From Nissolia schottii (taxonomy: Eukaryota > Streptophyta > Magnoliopsida > Fabales > Fabaceae), in NCBI GenBank assembly GCA_003254905.1, contig QANU01007345.1:81657-145656 (forward strand): 64,000 nt of DNA. Direction: 5' to 3'. Positions 21,313 to 35,100 of this stretch are shown here, piece after piece. The translations under genes and the position numbers were made by a program. The notes under the pieces were generated by a model. The model was not told the origin of the DNA, did not search any database, and saw only the letters and a list, made by a program, of their open reading frames with translations. The number at the start of each line of letters is the position of its first letter. Positions within the stretch are counted from its first letter, which is position 1.

Positions 21313-22692
21313 TCAAACTTCCTCCATCTGAGGATATCCCTTGCGAGCCATAATCGGTTTGAATTTCATAGTTTTCGTGTATCGATTCCGTATGCCATCT
21401 TTTATCCTCTTGTGCACTTCATCATCCAACAAGCTAGCCTCCCCTAACGAACGAATGGCATCACAAACCAACCCATATGTATATTCTCTAGGTACAAGCC
21501 CTCCCTCAACCATCTCAACAAGAAAACTCCAAGCATCGCGAACTCTCCCAGCCTCACAAAGGGCGTGAATGATGGGAGTATACGAACTCGAACCAGGCAC
21601 TCCATGGTTTAACCTCTGCATATCCCTCAACATCTCAATTGCCCTGTCAATCTCATTCACAGCACTAAAGTACCTAATCAAAGAATCATAAGTCACGCGA
21701 TTAGGGACACACCCCCTCTTCTTCATGTCATCAAACAACTCCAAGGCCCTTGCCACGCGGTAAGTCTTGCAGCAGCCATCAATCAAGGCATTGTAAGTGA
21801 CAACATCAGGAACAATGCCCTTAAAGAGCATGATCCGAAATAGGCGATTCGCCTCCCACAGCCTCCTCCTGGTGGCCTTTCGGCACCCAGTCTGCAGGCC
21901 GTACCTGCAATAAGAGCCTATCAAAACAGTGTAAGTGAAGGTATCCGGCGGGCACCGGAACCCGGGAAGCTCCATCTGCTCCAGCAAGAACCTAGCCTTT
22001 TTGAAATTCCCAACCCTGCAAAGTGCATTGATCACAGTGTTGTAAGCGTAAACATCAGGCTTGCAGCGAAATTGCTTCATTCTATAAAACGCAATCAATG
22101 CTTCGTTAACCAAGCCTTCTTCTCCTAGGACTTTTATCAAACACGTGACGGTCGCGGTGGTGACGATCCCGGAACTCGTCATTTCCTTCAGGAAACTCCA
22201 AAGCGGTGTCGTTTTGTTCGACCTGGCAAGCACGATTGCCATCTCCCGGCACGTGATCTCGGTGTGGCGGAACCCGAAACGTGTGTGGACCCAGCGGTAG
22301 AACTCGAGGGCCTTGCGGAGGCCGAGGTCGACCCTTTCGGGGTCTCTGTGAGCGGCGGGGCCGAGGACGAGGGCGTTCTCGTTGAATTTCCGGTGCTCTT
22401 CGGTGAGGTGGCGCTGTCGGAGGGGGGAGCGGTGGCGGAAGCCTTTCTGGCGGCCGATGGAGCGAGGGGATTGGAAGAAGTAGGTGGGGATGGATCGGAG
22501 GAGGTGCGAAACGGCGTCGTGTGTCCATGGAGGAGGGGCGGCGGCGTGAGGAGGAGGAGGAGGGTGGGAGGAGAGTCGGAGGTCTTTGATGAGGGCGGCG
22601 AGTGTTTGGTTGACGAGGTGTTTGTCAGAATGCCGCAGAGAGTTTGTTGTTATCATGCTGCAAGCAAGCGAGTTGGGAGTGAACTGACTCAC
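21313..22692 (-). CDS. Pentatricopeptide repeat protein, P class, 459 aa
   Basis: An intronless frame with a proline-rich N-terminal region and an amphipathic, Arg-rich stretch (residues about 60-100) that could target an organelle. It is followed by P-type PPR motifs of about 35 residues: DVYAYNTVINALCRVGNFKK, DTFTYTVLIGSYCRYG, DVVTYNALIDGCCKTYRVAR, NRVTYDSLIRYFSAVNEIDR and SSYTPIIHALCEAGRVRD. No E or DYW region follows; the protein ends in a basic tail. Family knowledge: P-class PPR proteins stabilise, process or help translate specific organellar transcripts. The start was taken at the ATG at 22692; the next ATG (Met 13) would remove twelve residues. The 5' part is very GC-rich, which explains long antisense open frames there. 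Confidence 0.9.
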   Translation of the reverse strand: MSQFTPNSLACSMITTNSLRHSDKHLVNQTLAALIKDLRLSSHPPPPPHAAAPPPWTHDAVSHLLRSIPTYFFQSPRSIGRQKGFRHRSPLRQRHLTEEHRKFNENALVLGPAAHRDPERVDLGLRKALEFYRWVHTRFGFRHTEITCREMAIVLARSNKTTPLWSFLKEMTSSGIVTTATVTCLIKVLGEEGLVNEALIAFYRMKQFRCKPDVYAYNTVINALCRVGNFKKARFLLEQMELPGFRCPPDTFTYTVLIGSYCRYGLQTGCRKATRRRLWEANRLFRIMLFKGIVPDVVTYNALIDGCCKTYRVARALELFDDMKKRGCVPNRVTYDSLIRYFSAVNEIDRAIEMLRDMQRLNHGVPGSSSYTPIIHALCEAGRVRDAWSFLVEMVEGGLVPREYTYGLVCDAIRSLGEASLLDDEVHKRIKDGIRNRYTKTMKFKPIMARKGYPQMEEV

Positions 22693-23290
22693 TGAGTGAG
22701 TGAGTGTGTGTGCTCAGTGAATTATATAGTGCTGAACTTCCCATTAGCTTTCAAAAGGGTAAATTCAAACTTGATTGGCACTCTTGTTATTCTGAACCAT
22801 AAGGGCATTTTAAAGTTCACCCAATTTTTCTTCAAACAAAATGCAAAATATGCACACTACGATTATGTAGATGGAATTGAATTATAATCCACACACGTGA
22901 ATAGATCATTATGTCAACTATAGAAATTTAGAAAAATACATCAAGCATTAATTTTCCTTTCAGCATTATGCCTGTTAATAGATTAACAGGCAACAGATAC
23001 TTCAAAGGCTTATTGTATCCAAATCAAGATGAGCTAAACATACCTAAAGTGTAAATTAAAAAAGGAAACCCCTTCCTTCCTTAATATTAATCTCTTTAAC
23101 TTTTTAGCTACATTATTAAGTTAATGTATCTCTATATATGTATATAATTTGTATCCACATACACTAACTTAACAGTGTACCAAAAAAAGCAAAAAGACTT
23201 GAGAACAAAAGGAGTATAACTTAATACATTTTTTTCCCTATATTTCCTAGGCACTACTAACTTTCCTATACTTGGAAATTGGAATCATGT
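22693..23290. other. Intergenic between PPR gene and alpha-galactosidase 3' end
   Basis: No gene is recognised. It contains the presumed PPR promoter and the 3' flank of the alpha-galactosidase gene. Confidence 0.5.
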
Positions 23291-23333
23291 CCTCTGTTGT
23301 TCAGCCCCTTCAATGCTTCAAGAATTTATGAAC

Positions 23334-26300
23334 TTATTTAGGAGTCAGGACATACATCTTACAAGCATGTGAATCTAATTCAGCAGAGATTTTTCCTGAA
23401 ACTGATGACTGTGTTGAGTGCTGTAAAAATACAAAATAATCAAAACCATAGGTATCTTAATGTCCTGCATTTTGTAAAGGAAAAATAAAATAAAATAAGA
23501 CAAACTATGCATCTTACCTCCCATAAATCTCTTGCATCAACTGAAGTTCCTGAATCTAGGCCTATGTCAGACCATGATGCAGTTACTGTTGCTTTGGATG
23601 AACTTCTATTCCACAACACCACTGCTATCTTGTTATCACTTAGAGGACCTGCCCAAACCTGCAAAAATTCACTTTCTTTTAAGATGCTTTATTGAGAAAT
23701 TTGACATTATTAATGCAAGTTGTTTTGACACATTGTTTGTACCAATTTATGTAACATCTTAGAAGGGGCACATTAGGGTAACTTTAACTATTTATTGAAA
23801 GAAAAGTTGTGACTTATTTTTAACCAATGTTTAAGAAACACACAAAACTCTTAGTATATACTTCTCAAAAAAAAAATTACCTCCAAATCATTATTACTTT
23901 TCACCTTCTTTCCTTGAACTCCTTGTTTGTCTGCAATATCACAAAATTATTAGTAAAAGATTTTAAAAGGCATTACTTGTTAATGAAAGATTAAGAGGGT
24001 GTTTTTTGGTCTGTTCCTACCTTGGTTTACGTCAATAACTTCAGAGTTGCTTAGCAATTCCATTGTGGTAGCATCCAATGATCTAATGTCACAACCAATC
24101 AATAAAGGAGCCTATATATTCAAACAGGAAAAAAATAGTTAATATGCAAATTAAATACATTTTCCCTCAAAGACATTATCATATAATAATAATATAATAT
24201 ATAGCAATATTTCTAAACATAAGTATTTAAAAATATTTGTTTCAAGTTACCTTAGCTAATGCCCATATACTAAAATGGGCACGATATTCTTCTGTTGTCA
24301 TGCCTCCATTTCCAACTTCAAGCATGTCAGGATCTTATACACCAAAAACTTGGATTATAAAACTATGATTTCTTCAATGTAGTAAATAGAAACTATATAG
24401 TGAGGAAAATTACCATTCCACCCCCCAGGACCGGCATACGAAGCCCATTTGTCATTTTGATCTGCCCGAGACGTCATGCTGTTGAGAAAGTAGCATAAGT
24501 TTTCCATGCCCAAAAACAAAGAAAAGAAACAGAATTACCATGCTGATTCACAAGAAGCCCTTCCAAAAAGAATGTCTTTCTCAAGTGCTCAATAAAGTTT
24601 TTTTTTAGTTGTTTGCCCTTCCATCAAAAAAATTAATGAAAAATATTAACGTAAGACGATTTACGTCAAATCTACGTGTGTGTCTTGTCAATATTTTTTG
24701 TCAATTCATTGACAGATATACCATTAATTTAAAATGTAAGGAACCAAATTTAACAAAATCAATAAGGGATCAAATTAAAAAAAATAAATAAATAAAGAAA
24801 TAAAAGATTATTTTACCCCATTATACTATTCATTTCTCACCTATTCCAATTATCTTCAATATCCCCTGTTGTTCTCCAACTATTTCCCACACTCATGGCC
24901 CATGTTGCTGGATCTTCTGATCCCCTATGTTTGAGAAATGCAATTTATCATTAAAAAAATAAAATGTAGTTTCTGGCATAGCAGAGGAATGGAATAAATG
25001 AAAGATAAATGTTCCTAGAAGAACTAGTAAAGTACTGAACTAGCAAAAACTCCTTCATGTATGAGAAACAAGTTCATGAATTCAACTCACCATTCGCACA
25101 TAGAGAAGAAGATTGACCTTCCAGAGTTTGATAAAGCTTCACTCATTGTTGGGTACCTGTTTCATTAAATGTATGAATTAAATCATTAATCCTGGATTTT
25201 ATAAGCGTAACATTTGCTAATAGACATTCTTATATGAATGCCATTAGTACCTTTCTTTGGGGCTTATATTATTGTTCTCACAATTATCATACTTTAAGTA
25301 ATCAACTCCCTAAAGGAATATTGAAAACAAAAGTTAATTAAAATTATACTATATGACATTAATCAATATAAAGCAAAATGACTATTAATTAAATGAGTGC
25401 ATATTACCCATGAAGCAAATGTTTTTGCATCTTGTTCTTCATGTCCGAGGGATCCAGGCATGGTTTTACTACAAGTTTGATTTCTGCAAAGAAAATTTTT
25501 AAAGAGATTAGAAAATTGTGAATAATTATGAACAAGGTAAAGATCAAAGTTTAAATTTTATGTGTGATACCCTGCATCAGAATAGATCCCAAGCTTTAAA
25601 CCTTTGCTATGAACATAATCAGCCAGAGCCTTAATTCCTGAAGGAAATGTTGAAGCCTTGGCAACCAAATTGCCCTGCCACCATTTTAAATTTGTCAAAT
25701 GTAACTGGATATTATAATCCTAGCACATTAACTTCTTTTACTGTCACTTTGTTTTTGTTTTGTTTTTGGTTTTTTTTCAATTACATTAGGTTAAGTTTGT
25801 TAATTTGTTTGCTTCTTGTTCTTTAGTCAAGTAACTAGGTTAATCAAATTTCATATTCTTTGATAATAGAGTTGTAACTTATTGGAATTTTTAAGCTCCA
25901 ACTACTCTCAAATTTAACATTTATCCCTTTCTTTATTATCATTAACAAGATAAGCTAACCTGTAAACATTACATAATTTTTTATTTAATTTTAATAATAG
26001 TAAATAGTATTATTACCTGTGAGTCTCGGTTAAGTTCTCCCCAGCAATCATCTAAAAAAATATAGGCGATAAAATGTATTAATATTACATCCTGATGTAT
26101 GAAAAGTAATAATAGTGATAATCATAATTTTTGTCCTACCTATATTAATAAATTGGTATCCCAGAGTAGAAAGACCCGTTGACACCATTGCATCAGCTGT
26201 AATAATATAATAAAGATATATAAAAACAATTATATATTAGTTATTGTACTATAATTATTCTAAAATATGTCTATGATTTTTAATTAGTGAACTCCTAGTT

Positions 26301-28667
26301 CATATAGTTGTAGTGAAGTTACCTGTTTGTCGAATTAAGTCTTCATTAATCTGACAGTTAAAATGGTTCCAGCTATTCCATCTGATTATTACCATCAACA
26401 AATGGTCATCAAATATATACTTTCGCATATCTTTCAAAAAATAATAGTATATACTTATTTGCAAGATATTCATATAATTAAATGAAAATTGTAGATTGTA
26501 TATATAACAAACAATGAAACTTAAAGAATTATACTTTGAAGACGTTATTTTGGTGCTGGAAAACGAAACCTTACAAGGTTTGTATAAAGCAACTTGATGT
26601 TTATTATTATCACGTTAAAAAAAAAAATTGATGTTATTACTTTATTCATTTATTTTTATCTTTCTTATATAATGAAATTCTTAGGAGAATTATTGAAAGC
26701 TATTTAAGTCCAAGAGATTAGGATATATACCAATCCATAGAAAGAAAGAAAAAAACAAAATAAAGACTAAGATGTACCACAAATTTAAAGTTATTATTAT
26801 AATGTATTTGCGCTTTTCTTTTTTTGTTATAAAGTTTAGGAATAATTGAAAGTAATTTAATTCCAAGACTAGGATTTATGTCCAATCCATAGACAAAAAA
26901 TAAGATCAAGATTTATACAATAAATTGAAAGTAGTAATAGCAAGAATTTGAAAATTATTTATACATTATCATCACTATTTATTGTGGGTTTTGCCAACCC
27001 CAATAATAATAAGTGGTTCAAAGGTCATGAAAACCCAATAACTTTTTTATGTACATGAAAACTCAATAATGCTATGATACAATACAGATTTTTTGGTAGT
27101 GTAAACGCAACAACAGATAATGGTGGGGGAAGAAAAGAAAGAACCAACCAATTCTAACCCCATATATACATCAAGCAATTAATGGTTATATAGCTTCCAC
27201 CTAATGTGTTTTTTGTTTTGTTAATTATAAAGTCATCAAGTGTCCTTTTCATACAGCCAAAATCATATGGATGAAGTCCAACAAGGAAGAAAAAAGAAAA
27301 AACCCACAAAACACATGGTAACAATAGTAGTAATATAATCATAATTGTAGCTTAATGACAAATTGCTTCTAGATAAATGCCACCACCAACAATATTCCAC
27401 CATGGATATGGCATGGCATGGGGAGCATTCAATGTGAATAGATAGATATACATCATCTTGTGCCACTCCATATATTTAATTAATCATTTTGGAGGCAAGT
27501 GGGAGCGGGGGAACTTGACGGTGCCACACCATACATGCATGAGAATTGTTTATAGATTTTGTAATGTAAATCAACTCAGGAACTGGAATTCATCCTCTCA
27601 TCTCAATCTGTTATTATGTGATAGGGTTATATTTGATATGTTACGAAAAGTGAGACTCATAAATGACATAAATAATTAAAAATTAACAATGAAATATCAA
27701 ATATAATTTTATAAACATGTAAAAAATGATATATGAAAAACCATTCCCAAATTTGAAACATTACATTGATGTTTATTATTCCTACTTTGCTATATAATTA
27801 ATTGTCAACAATTATTTTGATAGGTTTTACTAATCGATGATCTTAATATAAACAAAAAAAGTATCTTATTAAAACGTAAGATTTTAAGTCTTTGATACAT
27901 TAAGACAATGTTTGTTTATTGAGATAAGACAAAAATACTAAAATACGAAAACAAAAATTTGTTTGTTTATTAAGACAAACACAAAAATTTATGTCTCAAG
28001 ACAAAAAAATTTAAAAAATCTTCGACTATAGTCCTTATAAAAGACACGATAGCATGCCACTCAAGTCAAGCAATTCAACTACTCCCCCTCCATTTGGGTA
28101 AATTAAATGCAAAGGCGACTAAAAAAAGCAACAAAGGAAGAGAGAAAAAGGGCAAAGTTTAGTGGGAAAAGAAAATAATTTAACATAAAAATGGTGGGAC
28201 AAATAATGAATAGAAAAATATTATTTATTTCACTTCTATTACATTTTTTAAGAATATAAGAAATATATCGAAGTATCTTTTGAACGTTAGTTCAAAAACA
28301 TGATTCACAATATTTCAATTAATGTGTGTTAAAAAAAATACCCTACAAAGTGGGACAAATAAAATTATTATAATCAACATCATAGAGAGAGAAAAAGATT
28401 AAAATGGAACTCAACATCAAATGCTTTTAAATAATAATAATAGCAATAATGATAAAAAAGAAAGAAAGAAAGAAATGCTTACCCCATGGGTGGTGTTTGG
28501 GCAAGTCCATTAGAAAGCAGGTTTCTCCTTATTAGCTTCTCTCTGGAAATGGAGAATCCTCTGCTTCTATCAAACAATAAGCGAGAAGATGAACTAGTTG
28601 TTGCATAACTCATCATCAAGAGCACAATAAGGAGGAGGCACAAGGCAACCCCTTTCGAATTAGCCAT
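23334..28667 (-). CDS. Alpha-galactosidase (GH27), secreted, 413 aa, 15 exons
   Basis: Removes terminal alpha-1,6-galactose from raffinose-family sugars, galactomannan or galactolipids. Exons: 28667-28483, 26381-26323, 26196-26140, 26051-26017, 25674-25571, 25483-25408, 25309-25251, 25156-25091, 24924-24841, 24478-24414, 24333-24251, 24111-24021, 23930-23881, 23658-23518, 23420-23334. All junctions are GT-AG and the sum (1,242 nt) is in frame. A hydrophobic signal peptide ([14 protein letters not shown]) is followed by the GH27 opening [19 protein letters not shown] and then QFINIDDCWGE. The nucleophile Asp lies in YLKYDNC (exon 7) and the likely acid/base Asp in [10 protein letters not shown] (exon 9). 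[16 protein letters not shown] and [14 protein letters not shown] complete the barrel. A C-terminal beta domain begins VWAGPLSD. Intron 1 is 2.1 kb. The length is typical of plant apoplastic or vacuolar forms. An ATG ten codons upstream lacks support. Confidence 0.95.
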
Positions 28668-28935
28668 GGATGAATTGTAATATTGATGAACCGACATTTG
28701 TATAAGATATAGTACTGATATATACTATATAGTATATGTAAATGTTTATAATGTCTTTTGTGCGCAGGGCCACCACCACACCAAAATGAATAATAAGCAG
28801 AAAGAACTGAATTGGGATAATAGAGATAGAAGCTTGGCGGTGGCTTCCAACACACTACTAATCAAATAGTAATGGTAGCAATTTTGTATGGAATAGAAGT
28901 ACACTATAGGAGGAAAAGTGTGCTGCAATTTATAT

Positions 28936-28976
<41 letters not shown>

Positions 28977-29480
28977 AATAATGAAGTGGGGGAGAGTGAA
29001 TAATTAAGGAGGTTTGCAAAGTCCCAAAGGACAAGCTTGTCTATCCTAGCTAGTATGTTCTAATCCCATACACATGATCTTATCACTTTATTTGGGATGA
29101 ACTCTCACATGCAAGGATGTTAAAATTAAGATATTATGTAAGATCGAAATAGCAAAATAAAAACGTAAAATATAAAATCATAACACGATTTAAATCATAA
29201 GATCGTTTAATCCAACTAATAGTAGTGAGATCGATTGATCTCTTCAAAATCATAAGATCGTAAGATTTTAAGAATTAAATTGAGATCTTAACAATTTTGT
29301 TCTTATATTAAAAATAATCATGTTAAAAGAGAAAGACATAGACAATAGAATTATATCATACTAATTTTAAGAGAACTCCAATTTTTAAAAACTTTGTGCA
29401 TTTCTCTCTCCAAACATGATATTTTTATTATGAGAACATTGAAGTCGACTTTATTTTCTTCCTTACTTATCAAGGAAAAT
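28668..29480. other. Alpha-galactosidase upstream region
   Basis: It contains TATA-like sequence around 28720-28740 and a GA-rich simple repeat at about 28940-28972, a class often seen in plant core promoters. No other gene is recognised. The assignment as promoter is by position. Confidence 0.45.
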
Positions 29481-29489
29481 CATGTTGTC

Positions 29490-29854
29490 CACTAAAAAAA
29501 GGACTTCCGAAAAGATAGAAGAAAAGAAAACCGATTTGCGGTGGAAATTTTCCGCCACGAGTGTAATAAAAAATTTCGAGTTTATGACAGAAAAATTACG
29601 CCACAAATGGATTTTAAAAAAAATTGATTTGCGGCATAAATATTCCTCGGAAGATGTAATTAAAAAAATGCTATTTTGTGGCTGAACATTCACGGCAAAT
29701 GGATTTCCAAAAATGAAAAATTAGTTTGTCTAGTCATATTTTGCCGCAAATGTATTTAGAAATCTTAAAAAGATTCCATTTTGCAGCAAAAATATTCCGC
29801 TGCAAATAGAATACAAAAATTAATTTTGATTTTATTGTTATAATTATATGCTGA

Positions 29855-29900
<46 letters not shown>

Positions 29901-30140
29901 TTCAAATTAACCATATGGAGTGTACCTCTACAAATACATTTTATTATTATTATTTTCACAAATTTTAAATTTGTGGGGGAATTTTCTGCCACAAAATCTA
30001 CTCAAATTCGATGGACTGTCATTGGTCATTAGTGACAAACAACCATTATATAGGATCAACCGCAAAAATGTGGCAGATGATGAGTGTGCCAAAAACCTAT
30101 TTCTTTTCAGAGGTTTTGCGATAGACGCGATTTAATTCAT
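29490..30140. repeat. Repeat region with TTTGCGGC/GCCGCAAA motifs and ATT microsatellite
   Basis: Short motifs such as TTTGCGG, TTGCCGCAAA, TTTGCAGCAAA and CCGCCAC recur on both strands between 29530 and 29830 and again near 29980-30080. This is the look of subterminal repeats of a DNA transposon. An ATT triplet run occupies about 29858-29898. Clean terminal inverted repeats were not found, so the limits are approximate. Confidence 0.45.
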
Positions 30141-32033
30141 TGCAAACATGTATTTATGATAGAATTTGCTTGATTCATGACATATTTTTTTTTGGTCACA
30201 AATTAGTTTTTTTTATGATTATTACTCGAATGGTTAACAACTAGGTTATCACAATATGTTTAACCGAAAAAGTTTAAGACATATATATGATTAACATACA
30301 ATAATCCTTATCCTTTATATGAGATAGCCGAATGTAATGACGACAAACACAAACACAAAAACAAGAAAGAGTGAGGCAACAACAAAGGACATTGCAATAA
30401 TGAGAATAATTACATAAGATCTAGTTTTGACGTTAGTCGACAATCGTGAGAGTCGCTACATAAGTGTTTGGGACTACAAATAAGATAACAAGAATGAGAA
30501 AATTAAAAAATATTCTTAAGAATACTACTGTTGAATTGTTAAAATCATTTGATCATCAACACCGAAAACTCGCAAGCCACCAAAGCCCCTTCACGCGCAA
30601 CCAAATCAACACACCGATTTGCTAAGGAGAGAATGTGACACACACTCACATCCTAGGATCTATAGATTAAGCCCTTGATATCGACAACAGGTTGTCCAAT
30701 AAGGGGAAAAGAAATTGAGAAGAAAAGGTGATAAACCCGACAAGATGAAAACAATCTAACTCTCAAATAATTAATCCGCCTCATTCCCATGTTCCACACA
30801 AATTCAACCCTTCCTTAATGGTTTGCAACTTTTCCGAAGTTACATCCAATAATGAAGCCGGAGCCATAAAACCTGCTATCCAGTCTCCGCCAAAACCACT
30901 GTGTTGAGAATCAAGGCTAACACTCGCATCAACATTCTCATGTATATGTGTGATTGAATAAAAATGAAAAACTATTTACATTTACAATATATTAAAATTA
31001 ATCTTGTACACAAATTTTAATTTGATACATTAATTATTGATCGGGTTACATTATGCTATACCTTATTATCGAATACTATGTTTTAATTTGATGCTCTAGC
31101 TTAACTTTTTTACTTCGCAATCTAAAAAATGTCACAACATAGCCAAATAGAATGCTTCGCAATCATAAAAATAAAAAATAAAAAATTGAACATTAAAAGA
31201 ATTACTTACTACATTATGATATCCCAATAATGATGACAACATAACAAAATGTCTCACACACGCATATATATATATANTCGAATTGAAGTGGTAGTTTTCT
31301 CTTTGAGTTGTGAAGCTGGAAGCTAATAATATATACTTGCACACCTACATTAAAAGAAAAATGTTGTATGTATTCATTTAGGTGTAAAATACTATAATAT
31401 GATAGACATATTTATTATTGAATGAAATTTTGTTAAGATGACAACTAATAGTTGAAAACACTTTAGTGGATAAAGTGTGTCGGCATATTTTAATGTGAGC
31501 AAGTTATCACTTGAGTGCGTACGCATTAAACTGAGTTGCCTGTCGTTTGTTATGAGGCAGCGTCATGTGTCTTTGTTATTGTTATTACTATCACTTGGTT
31601 TCTACTTCTCCGAGATCATGAAAAATCGCTTCTGCTTGAAGCTGCGAAGGTGCGTGCGTCACTTAATTTTCAGCCCTTTAAATTAAATAAAATAATAAAT
31701 TGTGTGGAATAAGATGTGTGTTCACCTCTTCCACAAGATGATCAGGGACGTCATGCTTGTCTTACGTTATATATCAATCACAAATATGTTTTACTCATGA
31801 ATTACTTGAATGAGTTGTGTCATGTTAAATTTATTATATAAATTTGTCATGTATAATTTTTTATTTTTAAATTAATTTTACGTTACATGTCATGTCTCAA
31901 TCCCACTTTTAAATTAATAATAAAAAAATATATATGACAAAGTCATGTAAAATTTAACACGAGAAGCCTTATATATTATATCTATTCAATGTTTTTGAGT
32001 TATGTGTATGACGTTGATTTGAATATTATGTTT
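30141..32033. other. Intergenic, AT-rich, no gene recognised
   Basis: Only short open frames without domains occur. One ambiguous base (N at 31277) sits in a TA run. No RNA gene was recognised. Confidence 0.5.
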
Positions 32034-32038
32034 CCCTC

Positions 32039-32110
32039 TAACACGTGATGAAAACGGACATTAACAGAAAACGGTTGTTAACTGTTTTCATCCGTTTTCA
32101 TCACGTGTTA
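32039..32110 (-). repeat. 72-bp remnant 3' LTR with palindromic ends
   Basis: It starts and ends with the same 19-bp sequence in opposite orientation (TAACACGTGATGAAAACGG and its complement), enclosing ACATTAACAGAAAACGGTTG-like sequence. Its first part aligns with the start of the 320-bp 5' LTR, while the rest of that LTR is missing. It directly follows the polypurine tract. Confidence 0.75.
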
Positions 32111-35100
32111 CCCCCCCCCCAAGCAGGCTGGGATGAAAATATGTTGTGGAGGCCTAACTTGGATAACATTGAAGAAAAGGGACCAGGTTGAAGTGATTTA
32201 GTGAGGATGTCTACGGTTTGGTGTTTAGGATTGATGGGAAGAAGATGCAAGAGTCTTGAATTAATCTTGTCCCAAACTGTATGACAATCCATCTCGATAT
32301 GTTTAGTCCTTTCATGAAAAACAGGATTGGTGGCAATGTGAATTACAAACTTGTTGTCACAAAAAATAGAAATAGGACCTGTGAGGGGCTGATGTAAATA
32401 TACCATGATAAAACTAAGCCATTGAGTTTCACAACTCGTAGCCGCCAATGAGCGATACTCAGTTTCAGAGGAACTTCTGGCCACGGCTGTTGCTTTTTGC
32501 TCTTCCATGAGACAATGACATTGTCCAAGAAAGAAGCGAAAACCTATTACTGATCTGTGAGTGTCAACACAAGCACCCCAGTCTGCATCAGTGAAACTTG
32601 TAAGAGTAGGAAAGGGATGGTTAGGAAAAAATAAGCCAAGAGATAGGGCTTTCTTGATGTATCTCAACACTCTTAGGGCAACTTGATGATGCTCAATCAT
32701 GGGGAGAGCCATGAACTTACTAAGTTGACCAACAATGAAGGCAAGATAAGGCCTAGTGCTTATCAAATAAAGAAGGCGACCAATCAGGCGCATGTAACCA
32801 ATAGGATCTGCATAAGGAGTGCTGCTTAACTTTACCAATTTTATAGAAGCATCACAAGGAGTGGAAACAGGTTTAGCAGCTAGCAACCCAGCTTCTTGAA
32901 TTAACTCTTATGCATATTTTCTTTGGTACAAAGCTATGCCATCACTAGTTCTGGAGATTTCCATTCCTAGGAAGTATTTAGCACCACCCAAATCCTTAAT
33001 TGTAAACTTGTGATGCAGCATTGACTTGATGGACTCAATTTCGGCTAGGTCATCACTAGTAAGAAGCATGTCATCTACATAGATACGAATGGTTGTAAGG
33101 CTTGTGTTTGTCTTCTTCATAAACAATGAATAGTCTGCCTTGGATTGGACGTAGCCACTAGCTATGAGTGCTTCAGTTAATTTGTGATTCCATTGCCTGC
33201 TAGCTTGTTTTAAGCCATATAATGATTTTTGCAACTCGCAAACCTGTCTAGGGACTGAAGGAACACTAAGGTTAGGTGCGATAGTCATATATACCTCCTC
33301 GAACAAATCACCATGAAGGAAAGTTGTGTTGACATCTAGCTGTTTCAGAAACCAATTGTTTGTTGCAGTAAGAGCTAAAAAAACTATGATGGTAGTCATC
33401 TTTGCTACTAGGTTGAATGTCTCTAAGTAGTTAAATCCCTCAATTTGGTTGTATCCCTTGGCAATAAGACAAGTTTTGTGTCTTTTTTACAATCCCATCA
33501 GGTTTATGTTTGATTTTAAACACCCATTTGCATCTAATTAACTTTTTTCCAGGAGGTAATTCAGTAAGAACCCAAGTTTGATTATCACTCAGGGCCTGTA
33601 ACTCAACTTCAATAGCCTTTCTCGAGCAATCATTGGTCACTGCATCCTTGTATGAGGTAGGCTCTATGTGGCTAGATATGGCTAAGGAGAATGATTTTTG
33701 TGGAGGAGGGAGACTAGCATAAGTGATAACATTTGAGAGAGGAAAAGGATTACCAGTGATGAGATTGCAATGATAATCTTGGAGGTAAGATGGTGGTTTC
33801 CTTGCCCTAATGAAATTCCTAGTTGCAACATGATGTGCATGATCAACACTAGAGTCTGATGCGGATGAGGGAATAACAAAATTATCCAAGTTATGATCAT
33901 GTTGGAAAGAATGATTTGGAAATTGATCTGTGGATTTAGGGGCATCTCTGAAAACTTATGGAGGAAAATCCTTAGTAAAGGCATGAAAATTGGATAAAAT
34001 ATGATGTTGTTGAGGTAAACTGGTATGTGAAGCTAAGTTATCATTTTCAAGCTGTAAGGAAAAATGGCTTCATAGAAAATCGCATGCCTAGATAAGAATA
34101 GTTCCCTATTTTTCAGGTCATAAGGAATATATCCCTCTGTTCCTTTCTTAAAACCTAAGAAAATGCATTGGCGTGCTTTGGGATCAAATTTCTTGTGGTT
34201 AGCAGTGATAGTTGTAGCATAACACAGAGAACCAAACACTTTTAGATAGCTAAATGATGAGGGCTTATTATGCAGAACTTCAAAAGCACACTTGTTTGCC
34301 AATTTGGTGCTTGGTAATCTGTTCATGAGAAAAATAGCATGGCCAACTGCATAGTTCCAAAAACACAAAGGGATGTGGGACTGGAAAATGAGAGAATGAG
34401 CTATAGTTAATATGCTTTGATGTTTTCTCTCTACCACAACATTTTGTTGAGGTGTTTCAACACATGTTGTTTGATGAATTATGCCATGGTGAGGAAAAAA
34501 ATCATTCATCAAAAATTCTTGGCCATTGTTTGTCCTCACAACCTTTATTTTCTTTTCAAATTGAGTATAAACTAGATTAATAACGACTTGTAAAAGGGTT
34601 CTGGTTTCAGACTCAAGTTTCATGAAGAAAAATTCATGTAAACCTTGATTTGTCATCAACAATAGTACTGAAATACTTATGACCATGGACTAAAGGAGTG
34701 CTCAATGGGCCCCAAATATCTACATGAATTAAATCAAAGCAATTGATAGAAATAGAGGTGCTCTCAGTAAAGGGCAACTTGTTCATTTTGGCCAAATGAC
34801 AAGTTTGACAATGCTTTGAAATATCTTTACAAGTAATCTCAGAAAATGATTTATACAAAATATGTAACTTGTCTATAGAAGGATGTTCTAATCTCATATG
34901 CCAAATGTCAGAATTATTTTTATTACTAACTACAGACTTATACTGAACTAAACTAGCCTGATCATGTGCATTTATGCATTTGCTTGGAATCTGGCAAGGT
35001 TCTCCAAACCTTAAAGCATATAATCCATCACTGAGATCAGTAACACCAATCTTCCTCAAGGAGTTTTGTTCATGTATGTCACAAATGTTACCAGAAAATG

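Noticed and set aside
22264-22695. Plus-strand open frame of 143 codons rich in Gly, Glu and Val
   Set aside because: It is the reverse complement of the GC-rich start of the P-class PPR gene, where antisense stops are rare.
29490-30034. CACTA transposon
   Set aside because: A CACTA at 29490 and TAGTG at 30030 exist, but the adjoining ends do not match each other beyond these five bases and no 3-bp target duplication is seen.
31477-31686. 69-codon plus-strand frame as a gene
   Set aside because: No family resemblance and no conserved motif; hydrophobic stretch only.
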